Shown: positions 23,255-34,915, counted from the first letter of the stretch. The stretch is DNA of 64,000 nt from Cokeromyces recurvatus (GCF_025118155.1 NW_026251403.1:339001-403000), one strand, 5' to 3'. Notes: generated by a model not told the origin, from the letters alone. Numbers and translations: made by a program.

Positions 23255-25211
23255 CTATTTTTGAGGAGAACGAAAGCTCACTAAAAAGTTGCTAGGTCTC
23301 CTACCAGGAAAGGTATTTCCTTCTTCAGGCGACATATGCAGAAAATCACTTAATATTGATGTTGTTGATTTTTCTATCAAAGCCTAAATATATGTACCAC
23401 GATAAAGATGAATGTTAGTAAAAGTAGTAGTAACATATAAACATGTTTTTATACAAACATTTAAGTGTTCGAGTCGCTTAAAACAAGAAGAAAGAGCACC
23501 AATATCATATCTGTCTCGTGGTAAGTAAAACTGACCAAGCATATGTAGTCGGTATAGCTTATAGTATCGTAAATCCATTGCGGATAAACGACATTTGAAT
23601 CCTTTATATACACAAATATAAATATATAAATAATTAGCAAAGAGATATATACAATACGTGTATTTGATATCAACATATGACTTACCTTCAACTAATAAGC
23701 CATACACGACTTTATCTTCAACAAAACACATTCTATCCAATTCATCTTTCATGAGATTACAAAGTTTAATGAAATCAGGATGTTGGTTTTCTGATTTCTT
23801 TAAACCATTAATTGATTGAGGGCTTTTAACCTCACAGAGAAATGGGAGAGCAGAATGGTTGTTGAATCCGACCTGAACCGAAAAGTCAGGAATTCTTCCG
23901 TTCTTGCCATCACGGCGCTCTTTTGAACCAAGGGACTCATCTGTAGATCTATTATATATTTTAATAGTAAAAGTTACTGAGCAAGAAGAAGGAATAATAC
24001 TGGTGATATAAACATGCTATTATGATTGTATACCCTAACAGTTCAACATAATCATCCTCCAAACACAAGAAAGGAGTGATTATACTTTCAACAAAAAAAC
24101 TACAAAAAAGCGGCTCTTTCATCTCTTCTATATTTGATGTTTTTATTTTTTGAATCCTATGCAGCACGTTAGCAAAGTTACTGTTACGCTAAGGAAAGAA
24201 GTGAAAAAATATATGTCATTATGCAGATCAAACTTACAAATAAAGAAAAGTTCTTGCGATAATCTTTGTATTTTCTTCAGACTGATTCATTGTACTAGAG
24301 TACCATTGCTCAGCTTTTTTTTCTCCTTCATCAACATCTTCTGCAAATATCTATAGTTTCAAAGCCAATAAGAATATATGAGTGTTTAGGTTCAAAGAAA
24401 GGAAAAATCCTGCGCATTACCTCAGCAATATCATTTATTTGTGCGTATGTAGCAGTTTTTGCTGTGTTTCTGTACATATACTGAAGGCTTGATTTGACCC
24501 TTCTCCATTCATCTGTCTTCATATTATAATAAAGACGCTGTTTGTCTTCAAACCACATTATCCCGTTTAATGCCCTAGATAATTATTAGTATTACGACAT
24601 AGTTTAATACTGATTCATATTAAAAATAATATACTCACAATTCTTGGACAAAGTTTGGCTCTTTACCGGTATTTTCAATCATATCTATACAACGGTTTCT
24701 AAAATCATGAAACTTTTTGGAAATATTCATTCTATTTATCATCCACTAAATAATGTGTAAGCTTATTTATGCTTAAACTTATTAAACTATTTTATATATG
24801 GGGTACATACGTTATCATGATAATCTTCAATGAAGACTCAATCTTCTCCGCTAACAAGAAAGTCCAGCTTTCTATCAGCGTTTCTTCCCTCACCCCACTT
24901 TTTTTTTTTTCCACCTCTTCCTCCTCTGTGTCTTTCGGTACTTTCGTTTTCTAGAAACGACACTTTTGTAGCTATTATTTTTAACCACATATTTCAAGCC
25001 GTCCAGGTTTCCTTGAATGTTGTTTGTAATCTAATTGAATAAAAAAAAAAAGAGAATGGCCATTTTAGTATGTTACGTGTTTGTATAGTTGCTATATGCA
25101 AGAAAATATTACCAATAGGCTTGAACCAATTTGTTGTTGTTCTTTAATAATTGTTTTATGATAAATTTGTTTTGCAAATTTCTAATATCAATAATATTTG
25201 TTAGTATTCGC

Positions 25212-25260
<49 letters not shown>

Positions 25261-25485
25261 TTGTCCTTCCGTGAAGTTAACCAAACTTACATCAAATTTA
25301 TTAAGGAAAACTTGTACAGAGGCCTTTGCTTGTTCTGTTAGCATGTTACTTTCAACCATATGTTGCAGGTTATCCTTCAAGTTCTGCTTAGCTTTATGAT
25401 AGTCTTCCTCAAACTTTTGTTTATAGTGTGACAACATAGACACGAATTTCCATTCAGTGATGTTTGTTGTAAGAAAGTAATCCAT
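23255..25485 (-). CDS. Putative PD-(D/E)XK nuclease-like protein of an expanded Mucorales family
   Basis: Ten minus-strand exons keep one frame: 25291..25485, 25113..25181, 24811..24950, 24639..24731, 24421..24574, 24238..24350, 24034..24180, 23686..23948, 23459..23601 and 23255..23383. They give 481 residues. The N-terminal third is helical and coiled-coil-like. The C-terminal third holds GRIPDFSVQVG followed 14 residues later by LCEVKSP, the spacing of a PD-(D/E)XK nuclease core, then FIKLCNLMKDELDRM and VYGLLVEG. I recall similar proteins as multicopy in Mucorales; none is characterised to my knowledge. The third exon is the weak point: a competing frame reads EGRNADRKLDFLVSGED but meets a TGA. 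A partly decayed gene cannot be excluded. Confidence 0.6.
25214..25259. repeat. Poly-T tract in intron 1 of the nuclease-like gene
   Basis: About 46 consecutive thymines lie between a GTAAGT donor and a TACTAAC branch site on the minus strand, so the run is intronic. It falsely extends the first exon as poly-lysine if read through. Confidence 0.85.
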
Positions 25486-27178
25486 TTAATTAAAATTAAA
25501 AAGGCAATGTAATATAATAATTATGAGCTTTGAGAATGTACTAGTTCCTTATTGTTATAGATAATTTATACAACAATAAGAATGTATCACTTAAAAATAA
25601 TAAAAAGTTATGAATAAACGAAAGAAAGTTATTTTTATTGATAATGAAAACGTATTATAAATAATATTTAATAATAACACGTATTGATGGACTTGTGTAA
25701 CTTGTAGATTTTTTCTTTTTTTTTTTTTTTTTTTTTTTTGAAGTGCATTTTATTATTAACTGTGATTTCTTCAGTTAGCTGTTATTTCTCCAAAAATAAT
25801 AGCAAGAAACATTGTGTTTCCTCAGAATTTAATAGATGCCAATGGCTACCAACATGTACGTTACATTACATTATAGAGTATTGGTAATTTTGAATATTCA
25901 CGCTCTATAATATTTTTATGCACATAACCTTTTAACTATTATTTTTTTTTATCAAGGGAAGTGGATTGTACGACAAATACACAAGCAATCTGGTCTCTTT
26001 ATCAATTGTATAACTAATAACTAGTAGCTAGTTGTGTGTATACCTTTAAGTGTTTAACTGCACCGTATTGGAAATTCAATGGTGATGTATAAGCTGAGGC
26101 TCTCTTTTAGAGCTACCTCAGAGTAGTAGTTAGTTAAGGAACCAACATAAACGTCCTACTAGCTGGTATACATTTTGGTCTATAACTCGCCTGGCCGGCC
26201 GGACGGTTAGGAGCTAATCGGTTGAACACTACATTGTAAAACGTGTAGCCTGATTGCTGATGAGAGCTTGCAAAGTTGGTAGTTGTGGATGCCCTCACAA
26301 GTGATATTTGAATATGCTTCTTATAGTTATACACTTGATTATCGGAAAGAGTTTGCTTGTATTTTTACCATTTTGTGTGGTTTTTTTTACGTGATCATGC
26401 TTGATATTAGAGTGTTATTGACTTTTTTTTTATGGGCTTGCATGTTTATGTAAGTGTGTTAGTAGAAAGTAGCTTGCCTTTGAGGAATAATGTAAGATAC
26501 CATCATTTGTACAACTTTACAATATTAAACAGTGTACAGTGGCTGTTTTGGTAAGTTGATTGGATAAAAAGTAAAAGGAATTATATTTTCAGTGTTTATA
26601 AAGAAAGTTTTTTTTTTTTTAGCGGAAAGTCAATCTCATTGTGTATTGGTTCTGTTCACATTTGTATGTAAAGCCACTATTAATGTTTGTCGTGCTGTAT
26701 TTTTTGATATGCTCTGTAATTGTCAGTAAATCTGGTGAAATAATTTTATTCTTCTGGTTAAAGGCTCAAGAAAAAGAACTATTTCAATGAATGGTATCTT
26801 ATGCATTACTCTTTAGTTAACTGGGACAAATAATTAAAAGAAGGGTTAGATTGCATAGTAGCTTCTGCCATAAGTACAATTCGTATACTATATGCAATTT
26901 TGTAGATTGACAGAGCTAATTACAACAGACCTTATAGAAAATTGAAATATCACAAAGAGAAAACAAACATGTGTAAAGTTGACATGATACAGTATGATGC
27001 TCACTACGATGCTTTAGTCTTGCCTACTCCGTCTTTAGACTCCTCTTTTCTTCTCTGGCTTAGCCAGCATTCATAGACTCCCTTCTCTTTCTCTTTTTCT
27101 ACCCTTTTTCCTTCAGTCTATGAAGAGGTTTTTTTTTTCCTCTATATACATTTTTGAACTGGTCCGGACAATTTTACT
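25486..27178. other. 1.7-kb spacer without convincing gene
   Basis: No long or spliced frame with protein-like composition was found. Composition is less AT-rich around 26150..26220 (a CCTGGCCGGCCGGACGG patch), unlike its surroundings, which may mark old mobile DNA. No terminal repeats could be confirmed by eye. Confidence 0.4.
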
Positions 27179-27706
27179 GTATAAAATACTTGACCTCTTG
27201 GTAAACCCCAAGCCTGCCCCTTCCATCCAAACGAACTATTCACACGCTCACATAGTTTTTCTTGTTTACATATGCACAACCGCCTTCAGATGCCCAAATC
27301 TATTGAAGATCCACTCTCTTATCTCTTGAATCTATTACCATCAACATTCCATACGAAGAAAGTGAAAAAATCAATTGATGCCTGGCTCATACGCTGGCCT
27401 TCTATATGTGCAATTCTATTTGAGATGGACTATCTAGCTCACTCCCAAATCCCTGAACCCTCTGACCATCTTGGTGAACCCTTTGTCAATCATCTTCTCT
27501 CAATACAAAAACGAATTTCTGATAATTAATTATCATCACTTATACATATACTTTAACATTTTCCCTTTTATCCCAAAAGGGTTTTTCTTTCCTTTTTTTT
27601 TCCATAGCGATCTGACCAGGGCAAAACAGCATATATAAATGCTATGTGCTCATTGGTCATTTTTAATTTTTTAAATAAAATTCTTCTTAATCGTATAAAA
27701 TACTTG
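27179..27706 (+). mobile_element. 5'-truncated LINE retrotransposon with 14-bp target-site duplication
   Basis: The segment 27193..27692 is flanked by identical copies of GTATAAAATACTTG at 27179..27192 and 27693..27706, a target-site duplication. Inside, one frame from about 27197 to 27529 encodes the C-terminal tail of a non-LTR reverse-transcriptase protein. It has a Cys/His cluster (CPFHPNELFTRSHSFSC), then IEDPLSYLLNLLPS, IDAWLIRWPSICAIL and EMDYLAHSQIPEP, typical of Mucorales LINEs. The 3' UTR (27571..27680) is repeated in inverted orientation at 62739..62846. The copy is dead because the endonuclease and catalytic domains are missing. It sits directly upstream of the Ap4A phosphorylase gene. 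Confidence 0.85.
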
Positions 27707-27833
27707 TGCTCATTTGGATTTTTATTAAAAAAAAAAATCCGGCACGCAAAAAAAAAAAAAAAAAAAAAATAACAATAATAATAATCGCACCTTTTTTTTC
27801 TTATTTTTTTTTTCTATTTTTTCTATATTAATA

Positions 27834-29068
27834 ATGTCTTCATTCGTTCAAGAAGTTAAAAACAAATTCGATGCTGCAAAAGAAAATGAGCAATTGTTTT
27901 CTTTTGATTCTACTACCGTTGAAAAGGAATCGAATGGAATGAATGTAAATTTTATGAAAATATACATCGTACAATGTCTAATATATAAATATTTATAAAT
28001 ATTATTAGTTCAAAATCACTTTAGTTCCTGCTCTTGCACAAAAGAAGTCTAATCAAAAGGTAGAAGAAGATGGAAAGAAGTGCAATCCTTTTGAAAACCC
28101 TGAACCTGCTTTAGTTGTCAAAGAACTTGATGAACATCGTATTTTGTTGAATAAATACGCTGTTATTCCTAACCATTTAATTATTGCTACAAAAGGTATT
28201 ATTATTATTTTTTTCTTTGCATTATTCCTTCCATTTCTTTATTTTTCTTTTATTAAAGAAAAAAGAAAGGAAAAGAAATGATGTGACTTTTTTTTTTTAC
28301 ATAAAAAAAATAATTAATGTATATATTGGTTTCTAGAGTTCAAAAAACAAAGTGAACCTCTTATGCCTAACGATCTCTATGAGTCTTTCAAAGTATTAAA
28401 GGATTTCGGTTCTTCTCAACCTGCACTTGCTTTTTATAATTGCGGAGAAGAATCAGGTGCTAGGTAAGTTCTAATTATTCAGCTATTTGTATCAATACTC
28501 ATTAAATATTAGTCAAGGACACAAGCATATGCAAGTACTTCCTTTGCAACATGAAAGTAATCCTCAACCTCCTGTCAAGAAACTTTTCGATGAAATTCAT
28601 GATCGTCATGTTGGTCAGATCTATGCCATTAACAAGCTTCCTTTTGTTCATGTTATCTTGCCCCTTGATAACAATATCATTCGTAATGCAAACACAAGAG
28701 AAGAGTTGACAGATTATCTTGTACAAATGTTCTTTGGTATTTTGGATGCCATGTTCCAACAATTACGTGAAAATGCTCAACCTTTAAATACTTCTTATAA
28801 CTTTTTGATGACTCAAGACTTTATGATGCTTGTTCCCCGTTCAAACGAAAAAGCCAGTATTGAACATAACGGTAAGACATTTGAATTTTCCGTAAATTCA
28901 TTAGGATTTGCTGGTCTTTTATTATGTAAGACTGAGGAAGAATTAGAAGTATTAAAGGCACAAGATAATTTAATGGACATCTTGACTCAAGTTGGTATTC
29001 CTTGGGATCCTAAAGCTTCTGATATTGAAGCTGCTAGAGAACTTGCTGCTGATGCTGAATTGGCTTAG
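27834..29068 (+). CDS. APA2: Diadenosine tetraphosphate (Ap4A) phosphorylase
   Basis: Four exons, 27834..27944, 28009..28195, 28337..28463 and 28513..29068, give 326 residues, the normal Apa1/Apa2 length. The enzyme splits Ap4A with phosphate to ADP and ATP. Diagnostic blocks are CNPFENPEPALVV, HRILLNKYAVIPNHLIIATK, FYNCGEESGAR and the HIT-like active-site stretch SQGHKHMQVLPL. NFLMTQDFMMLVPRS and LGFAGLLLCK follow. All three introns have GT-AG ends. The promoter lies against a truncated LINE insertion whose right-hand flank repeat contains TATAAAATA about 130 bp before the ATG. A polypyrimidine leader precedes the start. Confidence 0.94.
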
Positions 29069-29226
29069 AGATATATATTTTATCATATGTATACATAATG
29101 CGCATATATTAGCATAGATATCATTTTAAATAGATCATATTATACATTTATTTCATTTCATTTCATTTTTTTTTTTTTTTGAAAAAAACAAGTATATATT
29201 TCTTTATTTTAATTATAATAAGATGA

Positions 29227-30373
29227 TTAAAATCCAAGTCGAATACCCTGGCCTGGGAATCGATCAGTATTAGCACTGCTGTTAGCGGTAGAGGGATTAG
29301 GATGTGTTGCTGTATTTGTAGTAGGAGTAGCAGGCATAAAAAGCGGTAAATAACCACCACTACCTGCTGAATTTATTGATACATAATTTGATGCATTTGT
29401 TAAGAAACGTAGCCAAGTCTTTTCTTCGTATTCTATAAACTTTTCATTTGATGGCATAAGGAATTCGAATTTGCCTTTCACGTCTATATTTATACATATA
29501 TGAAAAAAAAAATGGATCAGAATAATGTCAGCAGTATGAATATAGGAATTCTATTTACAAAGTAATGCCATTATGCTGGCGCTAATATTAAGTAAGATAG
29601 GAATTCCAGGTACGAGAAAAACAAAGAATACAAAGACAAAGATAGGCCAATATTTCTTTGGTATACGAATAGCACCCGCAATCCTGTAGTTATTAACAAC
29701 AAATAAATGAATATCTATATCATAACGTTTACACTATTCTACCATACATCCTGTCCTGTTGTTCACTTTCATCTTCTATCAAATAAGACCAAAAAATCAA
29801 GCCAACAACCCAGCCTGTCATTCCATGACAAGAGAAGCCAATTTGTGTTCTGCCATTATTAAACCAATCTATCGTGATTATCTTCATAATAAATACAAAC
29901 GCAATACCGGGTAATATAGTAAAAATTAATAAAAGTGTCCATAAAAACTTTAATGAACCTTGTTTCTTTTCAAGTTTATACATTTCTGGAATCAACCAAA
30001 GTGGAATTATTAGAAGCTCTAATAAACTACTTGTTGAAAAAGGATATATTATAAATCGAAATACTAGAATAGATTTCAAAAAAAGACAAAAAAAAAATTA
30101 GTTATATATGCATATACATTTATTGGAAAAATATTTACTTTGAAGCTTAAGAACACTATTATCAAAGTCAAGATAACTCCAGTGCGAAAAATTAAATCTA
30201 AAGTGTAATATTGGAAAAAGAATGCTATCAATTAAGAAGATGATAAACGGTGTATAAAGTGTAAATTTGGTAATTGGAGGCATTGTTGACAATACTTCTT
30301 TAACATGTTCTATAAAAATAGATAGTGTATTATTGCTTGTTGTTGTTCTTGTATTATCGTCATTATTAAGCAT
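29227..30373 (-). CDS. Rhomboid-like membrane protein lacking the catalytic dyad
   Basis: Complement of 29227..29483, 29559..29683, 29748..30063 and 30139..30373 gives 310 residues with about six membrane helices. The arrangement follows fungal Rbd2-type rhomboids: FRFIIYPFSTSSLLELLIIPLWLIP, EMYKLEKKQGSLKFLW, then QIGFSCHGMTGWVVGLIF and IPKKYWPIFVFVF. Active rhomboids have GxSG for the catalytic Ser; here the equivalent is GMTG. Where a catalytic His is expected the sequence is PILLNISAS. Both changes point to a pseudoprotease that may chaperone or route membrane clients in the ER or Golgi. The cytoplasmic tail is Thr/Asn/Pro-rich. The family assignment rests on helix order and should be checked structurally. 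Confidence 0.65.
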
Positions 30374-31315
30374 CTTTAATGTGCGTAAAATCTGTAAAAA
30401 AAAAAAAAAATAAAAATAAAAAATAAAATAAAATAAATATTTGAGCGTGGTTATTTTTACGAATAAAATTATTTTTAAAAGAATACGCTTAAAATTTTGG
30501 TTTTTATTTTACGTCTCTTTTTTTTTTTTTTTTTTTTTTTTAACATAGTGTCCTTGTCGGATATTTTTACTCGAGAAAGGTAAAGGAAGAAATAAGCATA
30601 TGAAAACCCTGTACGCGTAAGCAGGGAGAATGTTAAGAGGTATATGTTGAAGGAATTAATAAGAAAAGTGTGTTGCATAGGGTTTGTATATAGAGGGTGA
30701 GGGTCATAAAGCAATAATATCGTTCTTCTTCAGAGAGAGGAGTGATTCACTTGATAAAGAGCTGATCAGAAGAAATTTCATAATGCTGTTGTCAATTGCT
30801 TTTGGGATAAGGACAAGCATCGAGTTTTGCAAGGATTTTACACACAATTAGCCATATATTCGTTAGGTGTTGAATTCGTTTTGTTGAAGTTGACTTCGTT
30901 TTTGGGAATTGATTCAGGGCATAAGAGAGAGAATTGACATGTTGTTGTGGTGGTACTTTTTACTGGATGATGCATTCGGAGACACTGAATTACATGATCC
31001 TTAGTAGACAATGTGTTAGGGCAGATTCAGCATGTTTTGAGCCGTTTAAAATAATACAGTTACGACCGAATAAGATATGTTATAGATAATGAAGTGTTGG
31101 AAGTTTTTAATATTATTTAATAAAGTGGATTCAGGGGAATTTAGATAAAATTCCTTGATCCGCTTGTTTAATCAAGGAACATGACATTATAAGTCAGCTC
31201 ATAACACTTTGTCAGTCTTATACATTAAATAAGTCTTTATTTAGATCTTTGAAAAAAAAATCTTTTCTACCATTAAAATCAGCTATTTTGTTTGAATTTG
31301 ATAGTTCATAGGAAT
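30374..31315. other. Spacer without detectable gene
   Basis: No spliceable coding series was found. An imperfect hairpin (GGATTCAGGGGAATTT with AAATTCCTTGATCC) lies at about 31132..31166. The DNA lies beside mobile-element remnants. Confidence 0.35.
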
Positions 31316-31402
31316 CATAGACATGTGTGGAGTTAGTGAATAATAATTTCTCGATTATTATTTTACTAACACCTGGATTATTTCTAATTATAAATGTCTA
31401 TG
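31316..31402. repeat. Nested inverted repeat
   Basis: CATAGACAT (31316..31324) pairs exactly with ATGTCTATG (31394..31402), and inside it GTTAGT...AATAATAAT (31332..31347) pairs with ATTATTATT...ACTAAC (31354..31370). The nested palindrome lies just 3' of the recombinase pseudogene and could be an element end or a structured RNA. Confidence 0.5.
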
Positions 31403-31439
31403 AGAATTTACTATTTTAGCTTTTATTTTTAAATAAATC

Positions 31440-31895
31440 TCACTTCAAGTCCTCCTGATTCGTGGTTAATCCTGAAAAGTCTATAGCAACAATAACAACT
31501 TTTTTTTTAGTAGAAATATACCAAAGTATATCTAACAAATGAACAAAAATTTAGTTTAGATTATGATAGTAGAGATGTTTTTTCTTACCCTGCATATCAC
31601 CATCGGCATTTATCTTTGATAACCGTTTTTCATTTCTCTTTTGATCTCGTGCTGATAATTCATCATTCGTATTACAGCAAACACTAACAAAGACTTTATT
31701 AACCATTGATCTTTCTTTTAGATTTTTACACATTTGATCAAGTAAATGTATGCGTGCTTGATCATTTTTTTTTCATTGCTGGACTTTCTTGCATAACCTA
31801 CTACAAGATATCCATCTTCCTTCAAGCTTTTTATGAATTGTTGATACTGAGGAAGATGTTCAACAATACCATCTATTATACAGTCTACATAGCAA
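31440..31895 (-). pseudogene. IS607-like serine recombinase pseudogene
   Basis: Minus-strand exons 31589..~31895 and 31440..31531 read in order: VEHLPQYQQFIKSLKEDGY, VVGYARKSS, then after a frameshift ARIHLLDQMCKNLKERSMVN, KVFVSVCCNTNDELSARD, and after a GTAAGA intron DILWYISTKKKVVIVAIDFSGL and a stop. The YARKSS block, a spaced RIHLL helix and a late hydrophobic VVIVAIDFSGL strand are the layout of small serine recombinases of the IS607 type, as I know them from Mucorales. A poly-A run near 31770 causes a one-base frame break and no start codon was found, so the copy is truncated and inactive. Confidence 0.6.
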
Positions 31896-32040
31896 GTTAG
31901 TCATGGACTTGTTATGATAGTAGTCGTCTTTATAACCAAGCCAATAGAAATAAATCATCATTTATTCAATAATAAAGAGTTCAGATAGCTTGTTCTCTGT
32001 TGATGGTAATCATAACTTTTATTTACATTGCTAAAGAAAA

Positions 32041-32069
32041 TAGACAAAATAGGGGACATAATAGCCTGG

Positions 32070-32117
<48 letters not shown>

Positions 32118-32865
32118 GGCATGATAAACTGGTACGGATGTACAATTAAATATTTATTAAAAAAACTCTATCATACATGATAAATATAAATATTGAATTG
32201 TCTAACCTCAAACTAATCTGATTAACTTCAACTTAGTATGTAAGTTTAGCCTTCTTAGCCTAATCTGTAAGATTGATCTTCTTGGATTCGTTTTTATGAA
32301 AATTGCAATCACTTTACAAAAAGTGGATGATGAATCTTGAATTTCAAATGCAAATCATTGTACTACATTGCTTAGTCCAGAGCAAGAAAGGGGGGCTAAG
32401 GAGCCTAAAAAATAAAAACCTGTTTAATAGTCAAAAGAAAAGTAGAAAAGAGAACTGTATTTTCAAATAGTAGATTAGCTATTGCATAACCGCTTGACTA
32501 AAGAGGGCCGGAGAAGATTATACTCTGATGAATATAATCGAGGTTTCAATGAATATAAGCCAGTAGATAATCTATGCAAAAGCCGTGGTGTAACCGCTTT
32601 GTGCAACACACAGATTTTAGATGCTTACTGGGAAGTCAATAAAGTAGAAAGGATAAAGGACTGACCATGATACTAAGCATTTGTAGTTGGCGGTGCATAT
32701 TTAAACTGACAATAGTATGAGACCAAGTAAAGCTGTCGTTTGATATGGAAGATACAGTGAAAAGGGATCTAGGTTTTGTTAAATTATTTGAGTTCGCTTT
32801 CCCAAATTCCATAATTCGCTTTCTATAAGACGTGCAGTTAAATAATCATATTTATTCGCGATTTT

Positions 32866-32901
<36 letters not shown>

Positions 32902-32960
32902 AGTAATATATGTGTATATCCTTTAAAATTTCGTAAATAATTATTTTAGCAGCCTCAGTT
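32041..32960. other. Spacer with a poly-T/poly-A boundary and one weak frame
   Basis: About 30 thymines run straight into a poly-A tract near 32071..32115. A 60-codon frame at 32482..32664 (+) has fair composition (RRLYSDEYNRGFNEYKPV) but no partner exons or known relatives, so I do not call it a gene. The region is probably mobile-element debris. Confidence 0.3.
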
Positions 32961-33009
32961 ATTTGATCTTGAAACTTTTTTTATTTTTATTTTGCAAGAA
33001 TGTCGTTAC

Positions 33010-33690
33010 GAAAGGAGGTTTTGATCTTGAACTAACGCTCCTCTATTGGGTTCAAAATTGGAGAGTAAGGTGGTAAATATAAACATTTAAAACCTCTTTC
33101 TTCACTGTATGATTGTAACGAACTATTATAGTATGTATTGTAGCATTATCCATGACAATATAATCGCCTTTCATGTTGTACGCATCAAGTATATTTAAAA
33201 TGGAAACAATAAAATTGAAGAAATGCTCTGCTTTAGTCGCTCTCTTCCATTATTGAAAAGATATTTTGAGGCTCCTGGAGCTTTTTTCTTTTCTTTGTCC
33301 CTGAAGGCTTAAAGTCTCTCATGGATATATTTATAACAACCTACATAGAAATAGTCCCTAAAACAGATATAGGTATATCTTTTTGACTTGATACCTCAAC
33401 ATTTACAGACGTACCTCTTTTTTTAGACCATTCATCATTATTTCAAACCATCATGTGCAGATTGAAATCTGGCTTTATCCATAAACACACGACTTTTTAA
33501 GATATCCAATATCTGAATTTCTATATTTGAACATTCATTCGTTCCTTTCTTTTAATCAAAGTGTCTTCATCATTAGCTTTGTAATATCGAGGTAAACTCT
33601 TGTAAAAAATAAGGTTGCAAATTTCTTTCATAAACTTCTAAAGTGTAGGCTCGACTAGACTTAAATCCTCAAACTCTTTACATGTTAACT
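33010..33690 (-). pseudogene. Tc1/mariner (IS630-type) DDE transposase remnant
   Basis: Minus-strand fragments in several frames, in order, match a Tc1/mariner transposase: NDEDTLIKRKERM, SDIGYLKKSCVFMDKARF (first Asp, ~33473..33490), RGTSVNVEVSSQKDIPISV, YIVMDNATIH (second Asp, ~33133..33155), SEERGFKCLYLPPYSPILN and PIEE (final Glu, ~33038..33050). Frame changes between blocks and internal stops show a decayed copy. Terminal inverted repeats were not found. Confidence 0.75.
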
Positions 33691-33900
33691 ATTTATTAAA
33701 AAATCAGAGTTCGTAGCCACTTGTTTTATTTATTTAGTTTTATTCATATATATAATAATAAAGATACAAGTAATGGTCGCTCGTATAACATTTCATTATG
33801 AGAGAGAGAGAGAAAAAAAAGATATAAAAAGGCGGTCATCTTTAATTCCCCCTTTCTCTCTCTCTCTCCCTCTTTTTTTCAAAGCTAAAATAAAGTCTGT

Positions 33901-34874
33901 TTAGTCAGTAAGAGTGATACCATTATGATTTGGTATGGCTGGGTTAGTAGATAAAAGAGGGGCAGTAGTAGAGTTATCTGGTAAAGCATTATTATTTACG
34001 GTTGTTGTTGCTTCATCATGACTGTTCTTATTACGCTTTTTAAATTCTTGTTTTAAAAACTCAGTAACGTGTTTGTCATGACGCATTCGAAGGATACGTA
34101 AAATATCGTCTCCATGAGGTAAATCAATCACAGTTGATCTTTTATCTTTCTTTGTATTGTTTTTCTTTTTTTGTCGAATTGTGTTTTTCGAATGGTAGAC
34201 AGATTTACTACGGTTCGCTGGTTTATTACCCAAGTTTATAACTGTTCTTTGTTTTGACGTATGATATGCGTCAATTAATTGCTCAGTGCTGAGATGATAA
34301 GCAGCATTCACTGCTAGTATTGAATAATATTGATTATTTTCAAGGTCTTCAAGCGGAATAGCATCGCCACTTTCTCCACCATTGAAAAGAACTTTTAACA
34401 ACTAGACTTATAATTTTAATATATGCAAAAGCAAAGATGTATAGATAATCGCCTTTCTTACCTCTAACCATTTTAAAACAACATGAAGTTCATAGTCGTC
34501 CAGCGGCTTGACTTCAGAGATATGTTCCGATAAGGGCGGTAATAGGACATCATCTAATGTTCGAAGAATTTGCTTCCAAATCTTTAATACTACAAGGTGC
34601 ATATTGGATTCTAACAAATTTTCATTTAAAATATGTAAATTATGTTCAAGGAAATCCAAAAGAGGTGTAATAGCATCTTCACAATCTTGTAGATCAGGCT
34701 CTGTTTGCTGCTTGTTTTTCACTCGACTGAAAACAGAAAAGAATTTATTTTTATCTCTTCCTAAAAGCTTTTCAATCACTTGTCGAGATAAACAATGACG
34801 GAAATAAGGTGCCATCTATGAAAAAAAAATAAAATAAAAAAATAAAAGATTTTGCAAGTTAAAACGTGATAACG

Positions 34875-34915
<41 letters not shown>

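Noticed and set aside
26134..26334. 66-codon frame in the GC-richer patch
   Set aside because: No splice partners or motifs were found, and the patch may be mobile-element debris.
27272..27529. Stand-alone 85-residue gene
   Set aside because: It is the C-terminal tail of a LINE polyprotein; the frame continues upstream into a Cys/His cluster and the block is bounded by a target-site duplication.
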